Below, one piece after another: positions 8,285-16,921 of a stretch of DNA of 64,000 nt. The first letter of the stretch is position 1; each line of letters opens with the position of its first letter. The translations under genes were made by a program, and so were the position numbers. A model generated the notes under the pieces. That model was not told the origin of the DNA and ran no database searches. It worked only from the letters and a program-made list of their open reading frames with translations. This stretch comes from Thermoplasmata archaeon (lineage in GTDB: Archaea > Thermoplasmatota > Thermoplasmata > Thermoplasmatales > GCA-001856825). The stretch is from positions 124,001 to 188,000 of the forward strand of contig JAJYUV010000001.1 of the NCBI GenBank assembly GCA_021792355.1, in the 5' to 3' direction.

Positions 8285-8378
8285 GACCAAGCCCAGGACC
8301 CGCAAATCCACGCGCCCTCAAATCAATTACACTCTTTCCCGATATGTTTAAGGTTGTCCAGATTTTACGTACGAGGAG

Positions 8379-8609
8379 ATGAAGTCGGTTAGACCGGTCT
8401 TGGCAGCGATAAATAGCCCATTTCCAGCCTGACCGGATCGATTTTATTCCTAATGGGTGAAACTTGTTGGTCAGATTATTTTTCGTTCAACAAAAATTAG
8501 TTACAGGTACGACTATGAACACGCCAGGATATTTGTGATTAGGGTCAAGGCGGATAAAACATCTAGACTGATCTTGAACTGTCACGGTATAATTGAAATC
8601 GATTCTTAG
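8379..8609 (+). pseudogene. Possible decayed small gene in the 8143-8695 intergenic region
   Basis: The 553-base gap between the MFS gene and the next gene holds no intact gene. One frame looks protein-like with two internal stops: ATG 8379 gives MKSVRPVLAAINSPFPA, stop, six codons, stop, and from GTG 8457 the same frame runs 50 codons to TAG 8607, containing YRYDYEHARIFVIRVKAD and LILNCHGIIEI. Alternatively only the 50-codon part is translated. I recognise no family. Coding status is uncertain. Confidence 0.3.
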
Positions 8610-8663
8610 GTGAAAGGATCAGAGGACTTTTTTTTAATCGCAGAGGTCAATTTATTCACAAGG

Positions 8664-8670
8664 TTTTATT
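8664..8670 (+). promoter_or_regulatory. TATA box of the 8696 gene
   Basis: TTTTATT is centred about 29 bases before ATG 8696, consistent with a leaderless message. Confidence 0.5.
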
Positions 8671-8695
8671 ACTACCCTTTTATAAGGATAAACGA

Positions 8696-9709
8696 ATGTA
8701 TAGGTTCGGAATTGCAGGTATTCCACTTGGTTCTAAGGGAAGAACAGTTAAAGATGCTGTGGAAAATACCTTCCAACTTGGATTGAATTATCTTGAAATT
8801 CAACTATTCAGAATAAGTACCCAGGAGCGTGAAATGAGGGACTTTGTTGGTATGAAGCCAAAGGAGCTCGACGACATGCTCCTTGTCGATCTCCTCAGAA
8901 GTGATGAGGACGGAAAGTACAAATCTGTTGGTCTCAATACTCAGATTGAAGAGGATGATATCGGGACTGAGCTCTTCTGGAGCATGGCACGAGATTACAA
9001 GGAGTTAAGCCTCGCGCGAGATGTTGCGAGAGAGCTCGATGTAAAAGTATCGCTACACACGCCATACTATGTTGACTTCTCAATTGAGGAGAGAATGGTG
9101 ATGGATTCTATTCAACACACTATTTGGGGAGGAGTGATTGCAGATGCTATTGACTCAGAATTCCTCATAACTCATCTCGGTCTTGCATCATCGGATAGAA
9201 AAAAGAGTCTAAAAAACACAGCATCTTCATTAAAACAAATCTCAGAGAAGCTGACCTCATTGAAGATAAAGCCAAAGCTGTGCATAGAAAATTCTGGAAA
9301 GGGGGAGGTAATTGGTACTGAAGATGAAATAGATTCACTGCTTGGTAGTGTGAAGAACATCACTACCATCACGAACGTATCGCACATCTATTCCTCGAAG
9401 AAGAATTCACCAACAGAGCAAGATGAGTTCGCAGACATAATCGAAACTACAAAGAAGAAAAAGAGGCCTCTTTACTTTGAGTTTTCTGGAGTGGAATTCC
9501 TAGACCAGAATGAGTACAGAATCACTCCGATAAAGAAAGGGAATCTTAAGTTTGAACCTTTTGCGGATGCGTTAGCAGATTTCGATGATGAAATAACGCT
9601 CATATCCTTCTCTCCTCTGCTAGAGCACGACGCGCTTTACATGAAGGTCATATTTGAAAGAAGCATTTTGAAGAAGATAGGGAAGACGGTCAAACCTCTT
9701 GCTCAATGA
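8696..9709 (+). CDS. TIM-barrel protein of the AP endonuclease IV/xylose isomerase-like superfamily
   Basis: The sequence opens with a barrel strand FGIAGIPLGS, followed by LGLNYLEIQL. Candidate metal ligands of an endonuclease IV-type site are His in VSLHTPYYVD, His in LITHLGLAS, Glu in LCIENSGK and His in NVSHIY, with a Glu in YFEFSG near the end. It is therefore probably a metal-dependent barrel enzyme, perhaps an Nfo-like DNA repair endonuclease, but an isomerase or epimerase role cannot be excluded. At 337 residues it is longer than E. coli Nfo. It appears monocistronic. Confidence 0.75.
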   Translation: MYRFGIAGIPLGSKGRTVKDAVENTFQLGLNYLEIQLFRISTQEREMRDFVGMKPKELDDMLLVDLLRSDEDGKYKSVGLNTQIEEDDIGTELFWSMARDYKELSLARDVARELDVKVSLHTPYYVDFSIEERMVMDSIQHTIWGGVIADAIDSEFLITHLGLASSDRKKSLKNTASSLKQISEKLTSLKIKPKLCIENSGKGEVIGTEDEIDSLLGSVKNITTITNVSHIYSSKKNSPTEQDEFADIIETTKKKKRPLYFEFSGVEFLDQNEYRITPIKKGNLKFEPFADALADFDDEITLISFSPLLEHDALYMKVIFERSILKKIGKTVKPLAQ

Positions 9710-9750
9710 TTTTCCACTCGATACATTCTACTGAGTAGCTGCCCCTAGGC

Positions 9751-10281
9751 TCACGTCCTAACCAGGATCTCGCTGTATGAGTGCTTTATCTTATTCACCT
9801 TTGGCGCTATGACCGCCTTGCAATAGGGTCGACTCGGATTCTTTTGAAAATAGTCTTTATGATATTCCTCTGCAGGATAGAAGTTCCTTAAAGGTTCAAC
9901 GGCAGTAACTATCTTCTTCGAGTAATCCTTCTGTGTTTCCTCGATTTTTTGTGTAATAACAGATCTATCATCGTCATTACTGTAAAATATCACTGACCTA
10001 TACTGCTCACCAATGTCGTCACCTTGCCTGTTTAATGAAGTGGGGTCGTGCATCGAGAAAAAGACATCTAGGAGTTCTGAAAGGGAGATGATCTCCGGAT
10101 CGTACTCGACCTTGGTCACTTCTGCGTGACCAGTATCACCATCACACACTCTCTCATACGATGGGTTTTCTACACTTCCTCCCGAATACCCTGGTTGGGT
10201 GGACGTGACTCCTCCGATGACCTTAAATACGGCTTCGCTGCACCAGAAACAGCCACTTCCGAATACTATGGATTTTGTCAT
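9751..10281 (-). CDS. msrA: Peptide methionine-S-sulfoxide reductase
   Basis: Repairs S-epimers of oxidised methionine in proteins. The active-site block GSGCFWCSEAVF carries the catalytic Cys11, and YSGG, DPTSLNRQGDDIG and YHKDYF are standard family motifs. The length of 176 residues is typical. It starts one base after the msrB stop, so the two are co-transcribed and cover both sulfoxide epimers. Confidence 0.96.
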   Translation of the reverse strand: MTKSIVFGSGCFWCSEAVFKVIGGVTSTQPGYSGGSVENPSYERVCDGDTGHAEVTKVEYDPEIISLSELLDVFFSMHDPTSLNRQGDDIGEQYRSVIFYSNDDDRSVITQKIEETQKDYSKKIVTAVEPLRNFYPAEEYHKDYFQKNPSRPYCKAVIAPKVNKIKHSYSEILVRT

Positions 10282-10282
10282 T

Positions 10283-10663
10283 TCACGGCTCCTCCGTGGG
10301 TACGAAAATCATTGATATGGAATTGACGCAGTGCCTGGTATTCTTCGGAGTAAATCCCTCATTGTAGAACACATGGCCTAGATGAGCATCACAATAAGCA
10401 CATCTAATCTCTGTTCTGACTCCGTCTTTGTCGGGTATTTTCTTGACCGCTCCGACAATTTCATCGTCGAAACTTGGCCATCCACAATTAGATTCGAACT
10501 TATCACTGGATCTATATAGTGGCTTACCGCACCTCCTGCAGATGTAAGTACCCTTCTTGAAGTGGTTATAGAATTCGCCAGAGAACGGCATCTCAGTACC
10601 GCCGTAAACAATGACTCTTTCCTCTTCCTCTGTGAGATTATTGAAAGGATTCTGTTTATTCAT
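10283..10663 (-). CDS. msrB: Peptide methionine-R-sulfoxide reductase
   Basis: Reduces the R-epimer of methionine sulfoxide. Zinc-binding pairs CRRCG and [12 protein letters not shown] are present, as is the catalytic cysteine in [11 protein letters not shown], so it is the zinc-containing selenium-free form. It is the first gene of the msrB-msrA pair. A TTG at 10669 is in frame, but ATG 10663 is preferred. An A/T-rich upstream region separates it from the divergent HIT gene. Confidence 0.95.
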   Translation of the reverse strand: MNKQNPFNNLTEEEERVIVYGGTEMPFSGEFYNHFKKGTYICRRCGKPLYRSSDKFESNCGWPSFDDEIVGAVKKIPDKDGVRTEIRCAYCDAHLGHVFYNEGFTPKNTRHCVNSISMIFVPTEEP

Positions 10664-10819
10664 TGCCAAATTATAGTAAGTAAAAATAAAAACATGTTGT
10701 CAAATTGAGACTCACAAATTAAAAACTAGGACACAGAAAAACTTATTCCTTTCCCTCAATTTGGGCGAATCCAAAAGACTATAAGCGCCTTGAAAATCAT
10801 CAGACAGTCGAGGGATTTG

Positions 10820-11245
10820 ATGGAACACTCTGACACCTGCATCTTTTGCAGAATTCTTGACGGAAAGGAAGAAGGAACTTTCGTTTACCGGAATAGTAAA
10901 GTATCTGCCATTCTAGACATTCATCCACTGTTCGAGGGCCATACACTTGTGATACCCAATGATCACTATGTCGATATTTCAGATGTGGATGCGGATACCT
11001 TGGCAGAAGTAATGAGGGTCGCACAGATTGTCAGTAGCATGATGATAAAGAACCTGCGGGCTGAAGGAATCAATATAATGCATTCTACTGGGAGACCTGC
11101 AGGACAGACAATATATCATTTTCACGTTCACGTGCTTCCGAGAAGAACGGGAGATGATACCGAATTTCAGAGATGGTGGTTTTCCAGGTCGCATAGGGCA
11201 TCCCGTCAGGAATTAGACTCTCTAGCAGGAAAATTGATGCTGTGA
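10820..11245 (+). CDS. HIT-family nucleotide hydrolase/transferase
   Basis: Histidine-triad protein. The N-terminal zinc-knuckle pair CIFC is followed by EGTFVYRNSKVSAILD and the classical triad HFHVHVLPR, which acts on nucleotide phosphoramidates or dinucleoside polyphosphates. Exact substrate unknown. The frame opens at a TTG at 10790, but ATG 10820 directly precedes the conserved core (DTCIFCRIL). A nine-T run follows the stop. Confidence 0.9.
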   Translation: MEHSDTCIFCRILDGKEEGTFVYRNSKVSAILDIHPLFEGHTLVIPNDHYVDISDVDADTLAEVMRVAQIVSSMMIKNLRAEGINIMHSTGRPAGQTIYHFHVHVLPRRTGDDTEFQRWWFSRSHRASRQELDSLAGKLML

Positions 11246-11276
11246 TACCCTTCGTACTTACTTGAACCATAGTGCC

Positions 11277-11285
11277 TTTTTTTTT
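11277..11285 (+). terminator. Oligo-T terminator after the HIT gene
   Basis: Nine consecutive T residues about 30 bases after the stop, between two co-directional genes with separate promoters. Confidence 0.4.
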
Positions 11286-11360
11286 GAAAGCTGGTTTAAA
11301 TTACCCGGGCTGATCAAGAAATAAAAGCACCAGTTAAATATTCATAACTAATCAGGAATC

Positions 11361-12737
11361 ATGGTCAGGAAGGAGAGAGACTCACTAGGTGAAGTGGAGA
11401 TTCCTGATGGACGACTTTACGGACCAGAAACGGTTCGGGCACTATCTAATTTCCCTTATTATAGACCTATGGACAGGAGAATCATCGACACTCTGATCGT
11501 AATAAAGAGATCGTATGTCAGGGCATTCACCAACAAGGGCAAGATTTCTAAAGAGATTGGAGAAATAATAACAAAGGCAGCGGACGAATTGCTTAAGAAC
11601 AAGAACGAACTCGATTTCCCCCTGAAATATATTCAAGCAGGGGCGGGAACATCCACTAACATGAATGTAAATGAAGTGATAGCAAATAAAGCACTTGAAA
11701 TGCTGGGGAAACCCCTTGGAAGCCACGACCTAATCAGTCCGCATAACCAGGTAAACATTGGCCAGTCCACCAATGACACCATTCCTGCTGCTATTAGAAT
11801 TACCACCTATTTTGCACTTAAATCTCTTTCGAAGCAAATTCAGAAGACTATTGATAGACTTGACACCCTTGCAAAGGATAACGCCAACAGCATCAAGACA
11901 GGACGGACTCACCTTCAGGATGCATCTGCAGTGACTTTTGGAGGGGAATTTCAGGCATACGCGGATCAACTAAGGTCCTTCCTCGAAGAGAAGGATTACA
12001 TTCTCTCTAGACTGAAAAGACTGAATCTTGGTGGAACTGCCGTAGGAACGGGGGCAAATCTACCTCCGGATATCAGGAACCTCGTGTACAGCAACATTAA
12101 CGAGTACTATGGCGAGAACTTTGTTGCAGCAGAGAACCTAATGATGGTGATGCAGTTCGTATCGGATTTCAATCTACTGGCTTCGTGGTTCAGTAACCTA
12201 TCTGCGACCCTTATAAAGATGTCAAGAGACTTAAGAATGATGAATTCGGGACCTGTTGCCGGCTTCAATGAAATAATACTTCCTGCTGTTCAGCCAGGGT
12301 CGTCTATTATGCCTGGAAAAGTCAACCCCAGCATTCTCGAAGCAGTCACCATGAGCGCACTGTTCACTAGAGGATTGGCTCAGACGGTAAACGATGCGTC
12401 TTCGCAAGGAGAAATGGAAATCAATGTCTTCACTCCAGTGATCTATACCGTCTTGATGGAGGCCTTCGACGTTCTCAGTGTTACATTCACTATACTGGAA
12501 GAAAAGACCCTGAAGGGAATTAAGATAAACTCTGACTACGCTTACCAGATGCTTATCAACTCTCCTGGGACCGCTCTACTACTGAACCCAGTTATAGGTT
12601 ATGAGAGGACTGCAGAGATAGTCAAGGAGGCTAAGGAGAAGAACGTGCCGTTCCTAAAGCTCTTGAGGGAAAGGAAAATCCTTACGGAGGAGCAAATAAA
12701 CAAGATCTTCAGCCTTGAGAATATGCTCAACAAGTAA
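11361..12737 (+). CDS. fumC: Class II fumarase (fumarase/aspartase superfamily)
   Basis: Interconverts fumarate and malate, or less likely deaminates aspartate. The three superfamily blocks are present: AGAGTSTNMNVNEVIANKA (about residues 94-112), GRTHLQDA, and the signature GSSIMPGKVNP. PGK in the signature favours fumarase (aspartases usually have PAK), whereas QAGAGTS and QSTNDT are closer to aspartase, so the assignment is a judgement. At 458 residues the length suits both. It appears to be a single transcription unit. Confidence 0.8.
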   Translation: MVRKERDSLGEVEIPDGRLYGPETVRALSNFPYYRPMDRRIIDTLIVIKRSYVRAFTNKGKISKEIGEIITKAADELLKNKNELDFPLKYIQAGAGTSTNMNVNEVIANKALEMLGKPLGSHDLISPHNQVNIGQSTNDTIPAAIRITTYFALKSLSKQIQKTIDRLDTLAKDNANSIKTGRTHLQDASAVTFGGEFQAYADQLRSFLEEKDYILSRLKRLNLGGTAVGTGANLPPDIRNLVYSNINEYYGENFVAAENLMMVMQFVSDFNLLASWFSNLSATLIKMSRDLRMMNSGPVAGFNEIILPAVQPGSSIMPGKVNPSILEAVTMSALFTRGLAQTVNDASSQGEMEINVFTPVIYTVLMEAFDVLSVTFTILEEKTLKGIKINSDYAYQMLINSPGTALLLNPVIGYERTAEIVKEAKEKNVPFLKLLRERKILTEEQINKIFSLENMLNK

Positions 12738-12844
12738 GTAGAAGGAACAGGTTTATCACGGAAAAGAGAGGAAATCAACAGGGTAGCCCTCTCTTGAAAA
12801 AAATAAATACTCAGGACAAATCCGGTGGTATATAAGAGGATCAC

Positions 12845-13423
12845 ATGTATTTCATAATTGAGACTAACGAAACTGTTAGGGTTCCTCCAGAAAAACTGGG
12901 AGAAGAATATGAACCCACTGCCAAGTCTATTGCTGTAAAGAATGTCGAGGGAAAGATTGGAGTGCTGGACCGGGAACTTGTGAGAGATTCAAATGACAGA
13001 AAATACATAAATCTGCTGGTTCTGGAATCTGAACTTGAAGGCGAGGGACGGATTGTTCACGGGGATGGGGGTGTCTATCAGGAAGTTAAAATGAAGATAC
13101 TGGCCTTCCAGCCCATGATGCAGGAGGTTGTGGAAGGAGACGTGGCAGACTTGAAGAAATTCGGCGCTTTTGTGAGCATTGGACCACTGGAAGGCCTCCT
13201 CCATGTAAGTCAGGTTATGGACGATAGAATTGAAGTGGACGAGGACAACAAGAGGATGACTGGAAAAGATACGAAAAGAGATTTGAAGATGGGAGACCTC
13301 GTAAGGGCTAGGATCGTCGCCCTTTCTCTTTCCGATTCAAAATTGGAAGAGAGCAAGATTGGCCTTACAATGAGACAGAACTTCCTGGGCAAGTTCCTCT
13401 GGTTAAAGGGTGAAGCAAAGTGA
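12845..13423 (+). CDS. rpo7: RNA polymerase subunit Rpo7 (RpoE')
   Basis: Stalk subunit of archaeal RNA polymerase, homologous to eukaryotic Rpb7. The N-terminal RNP-like domain (1-80) is followed by an S1/OB domain (about 85-190) with VVEGDVADLKKFGAFVSIGPLEGLLHVSQ split around the usual loop. The length of 192 residues is standard. GAGGA at 12836-12840 is a Shine-Dalgarno sequence close to the ATG. First gene of a tightly packed operon: its TGA overlaps the GTG of spt4. Confidence 0.96.
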   Translation: MYFIIETNETVRVPPEKLGEEYEPTAKSIAVKNVEGKIGVLDRELVRDSNDRKYINLLVLESELEGEGRIVHGDGGVYQEVKMKILAFQPMMQEVVEGDVADLKKFGAFVSIGPLEGLLHVSQVMDDRIEVDEDNKRMTGKDTKRDLKMGDLVRARIVALSLSDSKLEESKIGLTMRQNFLGKFLWLKGEAK

Positions 13424-13605
13424 TAAAGCTGCGCGCGTGCAGAAACTGCAAGAACGTAACAGAGGAGCTGAAGTGCGAAAAGTGCGGAGGAGACACGGTT
13501 CTGGAGTGGAAGGGTTATCTTTTCGTTCTGGATACAAACCGCTCCATCATTGGGAAACGAGCTGGAATCATTACTCCAGGTGAGTATGCAATTAAAGTTA
13601 GATAG
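13420..13605 (+). CDS. spt4: Transcription elongation factor Spt4 (RpoE'')
   Basis: Zinc-binding partner of Spt5 in the elongation complex. A 61-residue protein with CRNCKN and CEKCGG knuckles and the C-terminal VLDTNRSIIGKRAGI and GEYAIKVR. The start is GTG overlapping the rpo7 stop (GTGA), so translation is probably coupled. Its last 20 bases overlap the start of the kinase gene. Confidence 0.94.
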   Translation: MIKLRACRNCKNVTEELKCEKCGGDTVLEWKGYLFVLDTNRSIIGKRAGIITPGEYAIKVR

Positions 13606-14095
13606 AGATATCGTCATACCTCCAGAGCTGAGGAAACAGTTTTCTAGACTGCCTGACGTACTGGTTACGAAGGAATCTCAAATAGAATTCCTGTCGTCGA
13701 AGACTCTCATTACTGTAGGTGACGTCGTCACAGCTACTGCTTTGAAGTATAGAATCGTACCAAAACTATCGATTGTTGATTTTAAGACTAAGAGGGATGA
13801 AATACTTCCATCCATACCAAACAGGTGGGATAATAATCTCAAAGTCAGGAATCCAGCAGGATCAATTACAGTAGAATTATGGAATTCCATTGATTATGCA
13901 TTCAAGTCAAAAGGTAATACGCTCATAGAGGTGGACGGTGAAGAAGATCTTGCCTCTATTCCGGCTATACTACTAGCCCCGGATGGTGCGATAGTTATTT
14001 ATGGAGTTCCCGATAAGGGGATAGCAGTTTACGAGGTGGGTGACTATCTCAGACAGCTCGTGAGCGGAGACATGGAAAAGTTAAGGGGAATGTAA
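13586..14095 (+). CDS. GTP-dependent dephospho-CoA kinase (DUF359)
   Basis: Last step of coenzyme A synthesis in many archaea. Family motifs are VGDVVT, LSIVDFKTKR, VRNPAGSIT, the acidic VDGEEDLASIP, and VIYGVPDKGIAVYEV. The frame opens at 13550, but ATG 13586 is preferred because GGTGA lies just upstream, the N-terminus matches the family, and the spt4 overlap shrinks. It sits between spt4 and S24e, a neighbourhood I recall for this family in other euryarchaea. It ends directly before the S24e ATG. Confidence 0.88.
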   Translation: MQLKLDRDIVIPPELRKQFSRLPDVLVTKESQIEFLSSKTLITVGDVVTATALKYRIVPKLSIVDFKTKRDEILPSIPNRWDNNLKVRNPAGSITVELWNSIDYAFKSKGNTLIEVDGEEDLASIPAILLAPDGAIVIYGVPDKGIAVYEVGDYLRQLVSGDMEKLRGM

Positions 14096-14416
14096 ATGAA
14101 GATCGAAATAGAAAGCAGAGAGGAAAATAAACTCCTGAACAGAGTTGAAGTTCGTTACAGGGTAGTTCATTCCAAAGAAAAGACTCCTGAGAGAGATGAG
14201 ACAAAAAAACAGATTGCTGCCAATTTGCAGGTACCAGCGGAGCTAGTGATTATTGACTATCAGAAGTCGAAGTTCGGAAAGCATTACACGGAGGGATATG
14301 CCAAGATATACAAAACGAAGGAAGAGGCGATGGCACTGGAACCGGACTTTTTGCTTATTAGAAATGGACTAAAGACAAAGGAAGGAGATCAGAATGCAAA
14401 AACGGGAAATGTATAA
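14096..14416 (+). CDS. rps24e: Ribosomal protein S24e
   Basis: Small-subunit protein. The N-terminal strand [16 protein letters not shown] and the block [20 protein letters not shown] (here IDYQKSKFG) are characteristic. The ATG follows the previous stop with no gap. The C-terminal 23 bases overlap the S27ae gene. Confidence 0.95.
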   Translation: MKIEIESREENKLLNRVEVRYRVVHSKEKTPERDETKKQIAANLQVPAELVIIDYQKSKFGKHYTEGYAKIYKTKEEAMALEPDFLLIRNGLKTKEGDQNAKTGNV

Positions 14417-14549
14417 AGTTGAAAATGGAAAATTAATCAGAAAGGGAAAATTCTGCCCGAAATGTGGACCGGGGATATTCCTGGCTCAGCACGAGGACAG
14501 ACTCACCTGTGGTAGATGTGGGTATTCAGAACAGACGACCAAAGAGTGA
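14394..14549 (+). CDS. rps27ae: Ribosomal protein S27ae
   Basis: A 51-residue zinc-ribbon ribosomal protein, encoded in the +1 frame relative to the S24e tail. Visible features are [21 protein letters not shown] followed by GP and, after a short loop, CGRCGYSE; the four cysteines bind zinc. GGAGAT at 14384-14389 is a good ribosome binding site for ATG 14394; ATG 14409 is a possible alternative. Last gene of the rpo7 operon. Confidence 0.93.
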   Translation: MQKREMYKVENGKLIRKGKFCPKCGPGIFLAQHEDRLTCGRCGYSEQTTKE

Positions 14550-14687
14550 CCAAGGTTTGGTCGTTCCATCTTCATTTCTGTTTTGGGAATTTATAGATTA
14601 TTGGGCACACAAGATTAGTATTTCTTGATATCTTCTGAGAGTCAAGGAAAAGCTTAAAAGGACGTAATTTTTTAACTCTCGGTAATT

Positions 14688-15428
14688 ATGCTTCAGATTA
14701 AAGTCGATGCCAAGACTATAAGGGAATTTTCGAATATCATTCTGACTCTGGTGCAAGAAGCCAGAGTTGATTTTAAACCAGATGGGATTTCCGCAAAGGT
14801 TATGGATCCAGCCAGGGTTGCAATGATATCTATAGAGGTCAAGAGGGAAGCTTTCCAAGAGTTTGACGTAACCGGGGATGACAGTCTTGGCCTGGACATA
14901 GAAAAGATGAGAAATTTCCTAAAATTGACGGCGTCCACTGAGATAATCGATTTCAAGTATGATGGAAAGAAGATTTCAATGAAACTAGGAAATTTATCTG
15001 CTGGGATTCCGATCATAGACCCATCTGCCCTCACAACTCCAAAGATTCCAACTATAGAGCCTCCGGACAAGATAGTCACTGACCTGGACCTTCTGTCCCA
15101 GGGAATCAGGGCTGCTGAAGGCATATCTGAAGTTGTTACGTTCAGCATAAAGAGTGACGAGCTCCGTGTCTTTGCAAAAGGGGAGACAGACTCGGAGACT
15201 ACGGAAATGACTATCCCAAAAAGCCTTGCAAAGGAATTCATCTTTACTTCAGACTCAAAGAGTTCATTTGCATTAGAGTATCTTACAAAGTTCCTCAGGG
15301 CTCTGGAGAGCACGGCAGAAGTTTCTATTTCAATCGGAAACGATTACCCTCTCAGAATGGAAGCTCCCATCTTGAACGGCAAGGGAAAGGTTACTTTCTT
15401 GATAGCTCCTAGAATCGAGAACATCTGA
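14688..15428 (+). CDS. pcn: DNA polymerase sliding clamp PCNA
   Basis: Homotrimeric processivity clamp for PolD and other replication enzymes. 246 residues, the normal length, with the two-domain repeat: MLQIKVDAKTIREF, the linker region around IPIIDPSALTTPKIPT, and the C-terminal LAPRI-type ending (here LIAPRIENI). A TATA-like GCTTAAAAGG lies at 14652-14661. The 3' end overlaps the convergent glycosyltransferase by 20 bases. Confidence 0.96.
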   Translation: MLQIKVDAKTIREFSNIILTLVQEARVDFKPDGISAKVMDPARVAMISIEVKREAFQEFDVTGDDSLGLDIEKMRNFLKLTASTEIIDFKYDGKKISMKLGNLSAGIPIIDPSALTTPKIPTIEPPDKIVTDLDLLSQGIRAAEGISEVVTFSIKSDELRVFAKGETDSETTEMTIPKSLAKEFIFTSDSKSSFALEYLTKFLRALESTAEVSISIGNDYPLRMEAPILNGKGKVTFLIAPRIENI

Positions 15429-16101
15429 AGGATCGAGTCCTGATACCAGATTTGATCCTGAATTTCAAGAGAAAGAGGAGATTAGAAACTCCGTCCTTCC
15501 AGGGTCTCAGCTTCTTCTCTCCCATCCTTCTTTCATACTTTATAGGAACCTCTTTGAAACAGTAGCTGGTAGCAGCCCTGATCTTTATTTCTTCGGAGAA
15601 TTCCATTCCAGTTCCTCTCGGCATAATATCCTGAATAATCTCTCTCTTAAAGAGCCACATTCCTGACTGACTGTCCCTAATATTGACCATGAAGAGTACT
15701 CTTGCGACGATGTTGAGAACAGTATTCCCTATGAGATGCTGAAGGCTCATGGCTTCTCTTGAGGAGTTGGAGAGCCTTTCTCCCGATACAAAGTCGTACC
15801 CCTCATTGATGTACTTCATCATCTTTGGAATTTCATCTGGCGGGTAGGTTCCATCTGCGTCAAGAGTTGCAATTATCTCACCTTTTGCAACTGAGAAGCC
15901 TTTTTTGTAGGCATTACCGTAGCCGAGTTTGTCTTCATTTACCAGGGTCGCGCCTAGCGACCTGACAATTTCTGCAGTTTTATCTACAGAGTTAGAGTCT
16001 ACAACTATGATCTCCGCCTCCGCATCAACAGATCTGATATTGTTTATTACTCTTCCAATACTTCCTTCTTCGTTAAGTGCTGGAATGACGTATGATATCA
16101 A
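15409..16101 (-). CDS. Family 2 glycosyltransferase (dolichyl-phosphate sugar synthase type)
   Basis: GT-A fold transferase: VIPALNEEGSIG at the N-terminus, AEIIVVDSNSVDKTAEI, and ATLDADGTYPPDEIP, the DxD-like metal site. The length of 230 residues, without a membrane domain, resembles soluble dolichyl-phosphate mannose/glucose synthases. Starts at TTG 16101, two bases after the upstream glycosyltransferase stop with a G-rich RBS inside that gene, so the pair is co-translated. Probably involved in glycosylation of the many Asn-rich surface proteins. Confidence 0.85.
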   Translation of the reverse strand: MISYVIPALNEEGSIGRVINNIRSVDAEAEIIVVDSNSVDKTAEIVRSLGATLVNEDKLGYGNAYKKGFSVAKGEIIATLDADGTYPPDEIPKMMKYINEGYDFVSGERLSNSSREAMSLQHLIGNTVLNIVARVLFMVNIRDSQSGMWLFKREIIQDIMPRGTGMEFSEEIKIRAATSYCFKEVPIKYERRMGEKKLRPWKDGVSNLLFLLKFRIKSGIRTRSFRCSRF

Positions 16102-16103
16102 TT

Positions 16104-16847
16104 TCAGCCCCCGAAAAGATAGCCTACCATCCCTGAAGCTAGGCGCGTTGTCTCTATCAGTGGATGCCTTCTCAGGTTTCTTTTGTTGAACGAACTTCTA
16201 AGTCCATATTTTTCTCTAATCAATCTTCTTCCAATTCCATCATTATAGCTCTGTTTGAGCATAGACCAATAGGATTGACGAGGATGGTGAGAAATAACTA
16301 CATTCTCATCATAAAAGATTTCGTAGCCGTTTTCAATTGCTCTAATGTTTAGGTCTATATCCTCTGCAGTGTTGAACCTTTCGTCGAAATTGCCAATCTC
16401 TTCTATGACGGTTCTGCTGTACATGAGATTGTTTGAGGGAAAGGTGACATCTCTTCCTTTGTAAAGGATGGGAACCCTCTCAAGATCTGACCATATCGCT
16501 CCACGTTCCTGCATAATTTTACCTGCTAATATGTCCCTGAATATCTGTTTCTTTAGAGCAAGTTCCCATGTGGCCGTAATTTCAGCGTCTGAATCAAGAA
16601 AAACAAGTTTTTTTCCGCTCGACAGTCTTATGCACTCGTTCCTTCCGACTGACCTTTTGCCCTCTTTTCTTGATAGTATCAGGCCCATCGAATCCGTTTC
16701 TGATTGGAGGTATTCATAAGTGCCATCAGTGGAATACGCATCTACTACGACAATTTCGAAATCCTTACCCAGTTTCTTCAGGGAGGAGATCAGTACCTTA
16801 GTGTTATTTAGGTCATTTTTAACCGTTACAAGAATGGAGATCTCCAT
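16104..16847 (-). CDS. Family 2 glycosyltransferase
   Basis: SILVTVKNDLNNTKVLISSL and FEIVVVDAYSTDGTYEYL mark the nucleotide-sugar-binding half; VFLDSDAEIT supplies the DSD metal motif, and FDERFNTAEDIDLNIRA is the acceptor-side ED motif. Substrate unknown. The TATA-like CTTTTATCT is centred about 26 bases upstream of ATG 16847, so this is the leaderless first gene of the pair. Confidence 0.85.
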   Translation of the reverse strand: MEISILVTVKNDLNNTKVLISSLKKLGKDFEIVVVDAYSTDGTYEYLQSETDSMGLILSRKEGKRSVGRNECIRLSSGKKLVFLDSDAEITATWELALKKQIFRDILAGKIMQERGAIWSDLERVPILYKGRDVTFPSNNLMYSRTVIEEIGNFDERFNTAEDIDLNIRAIENGYEIFYDENVVISHHPRQSYWSMLKQSYNDGIGRRLIREKYGLRSSFNKRNLRRHPLIETTRLASGMVGYLFGG

Positions 16848-16921
16848 TTTATCCTAAATGTAACAATAGATAAAAGTTTGTGTTTTAGACCAATTTATTT
16901 ACCTAGATTCTATGAAGTAAA

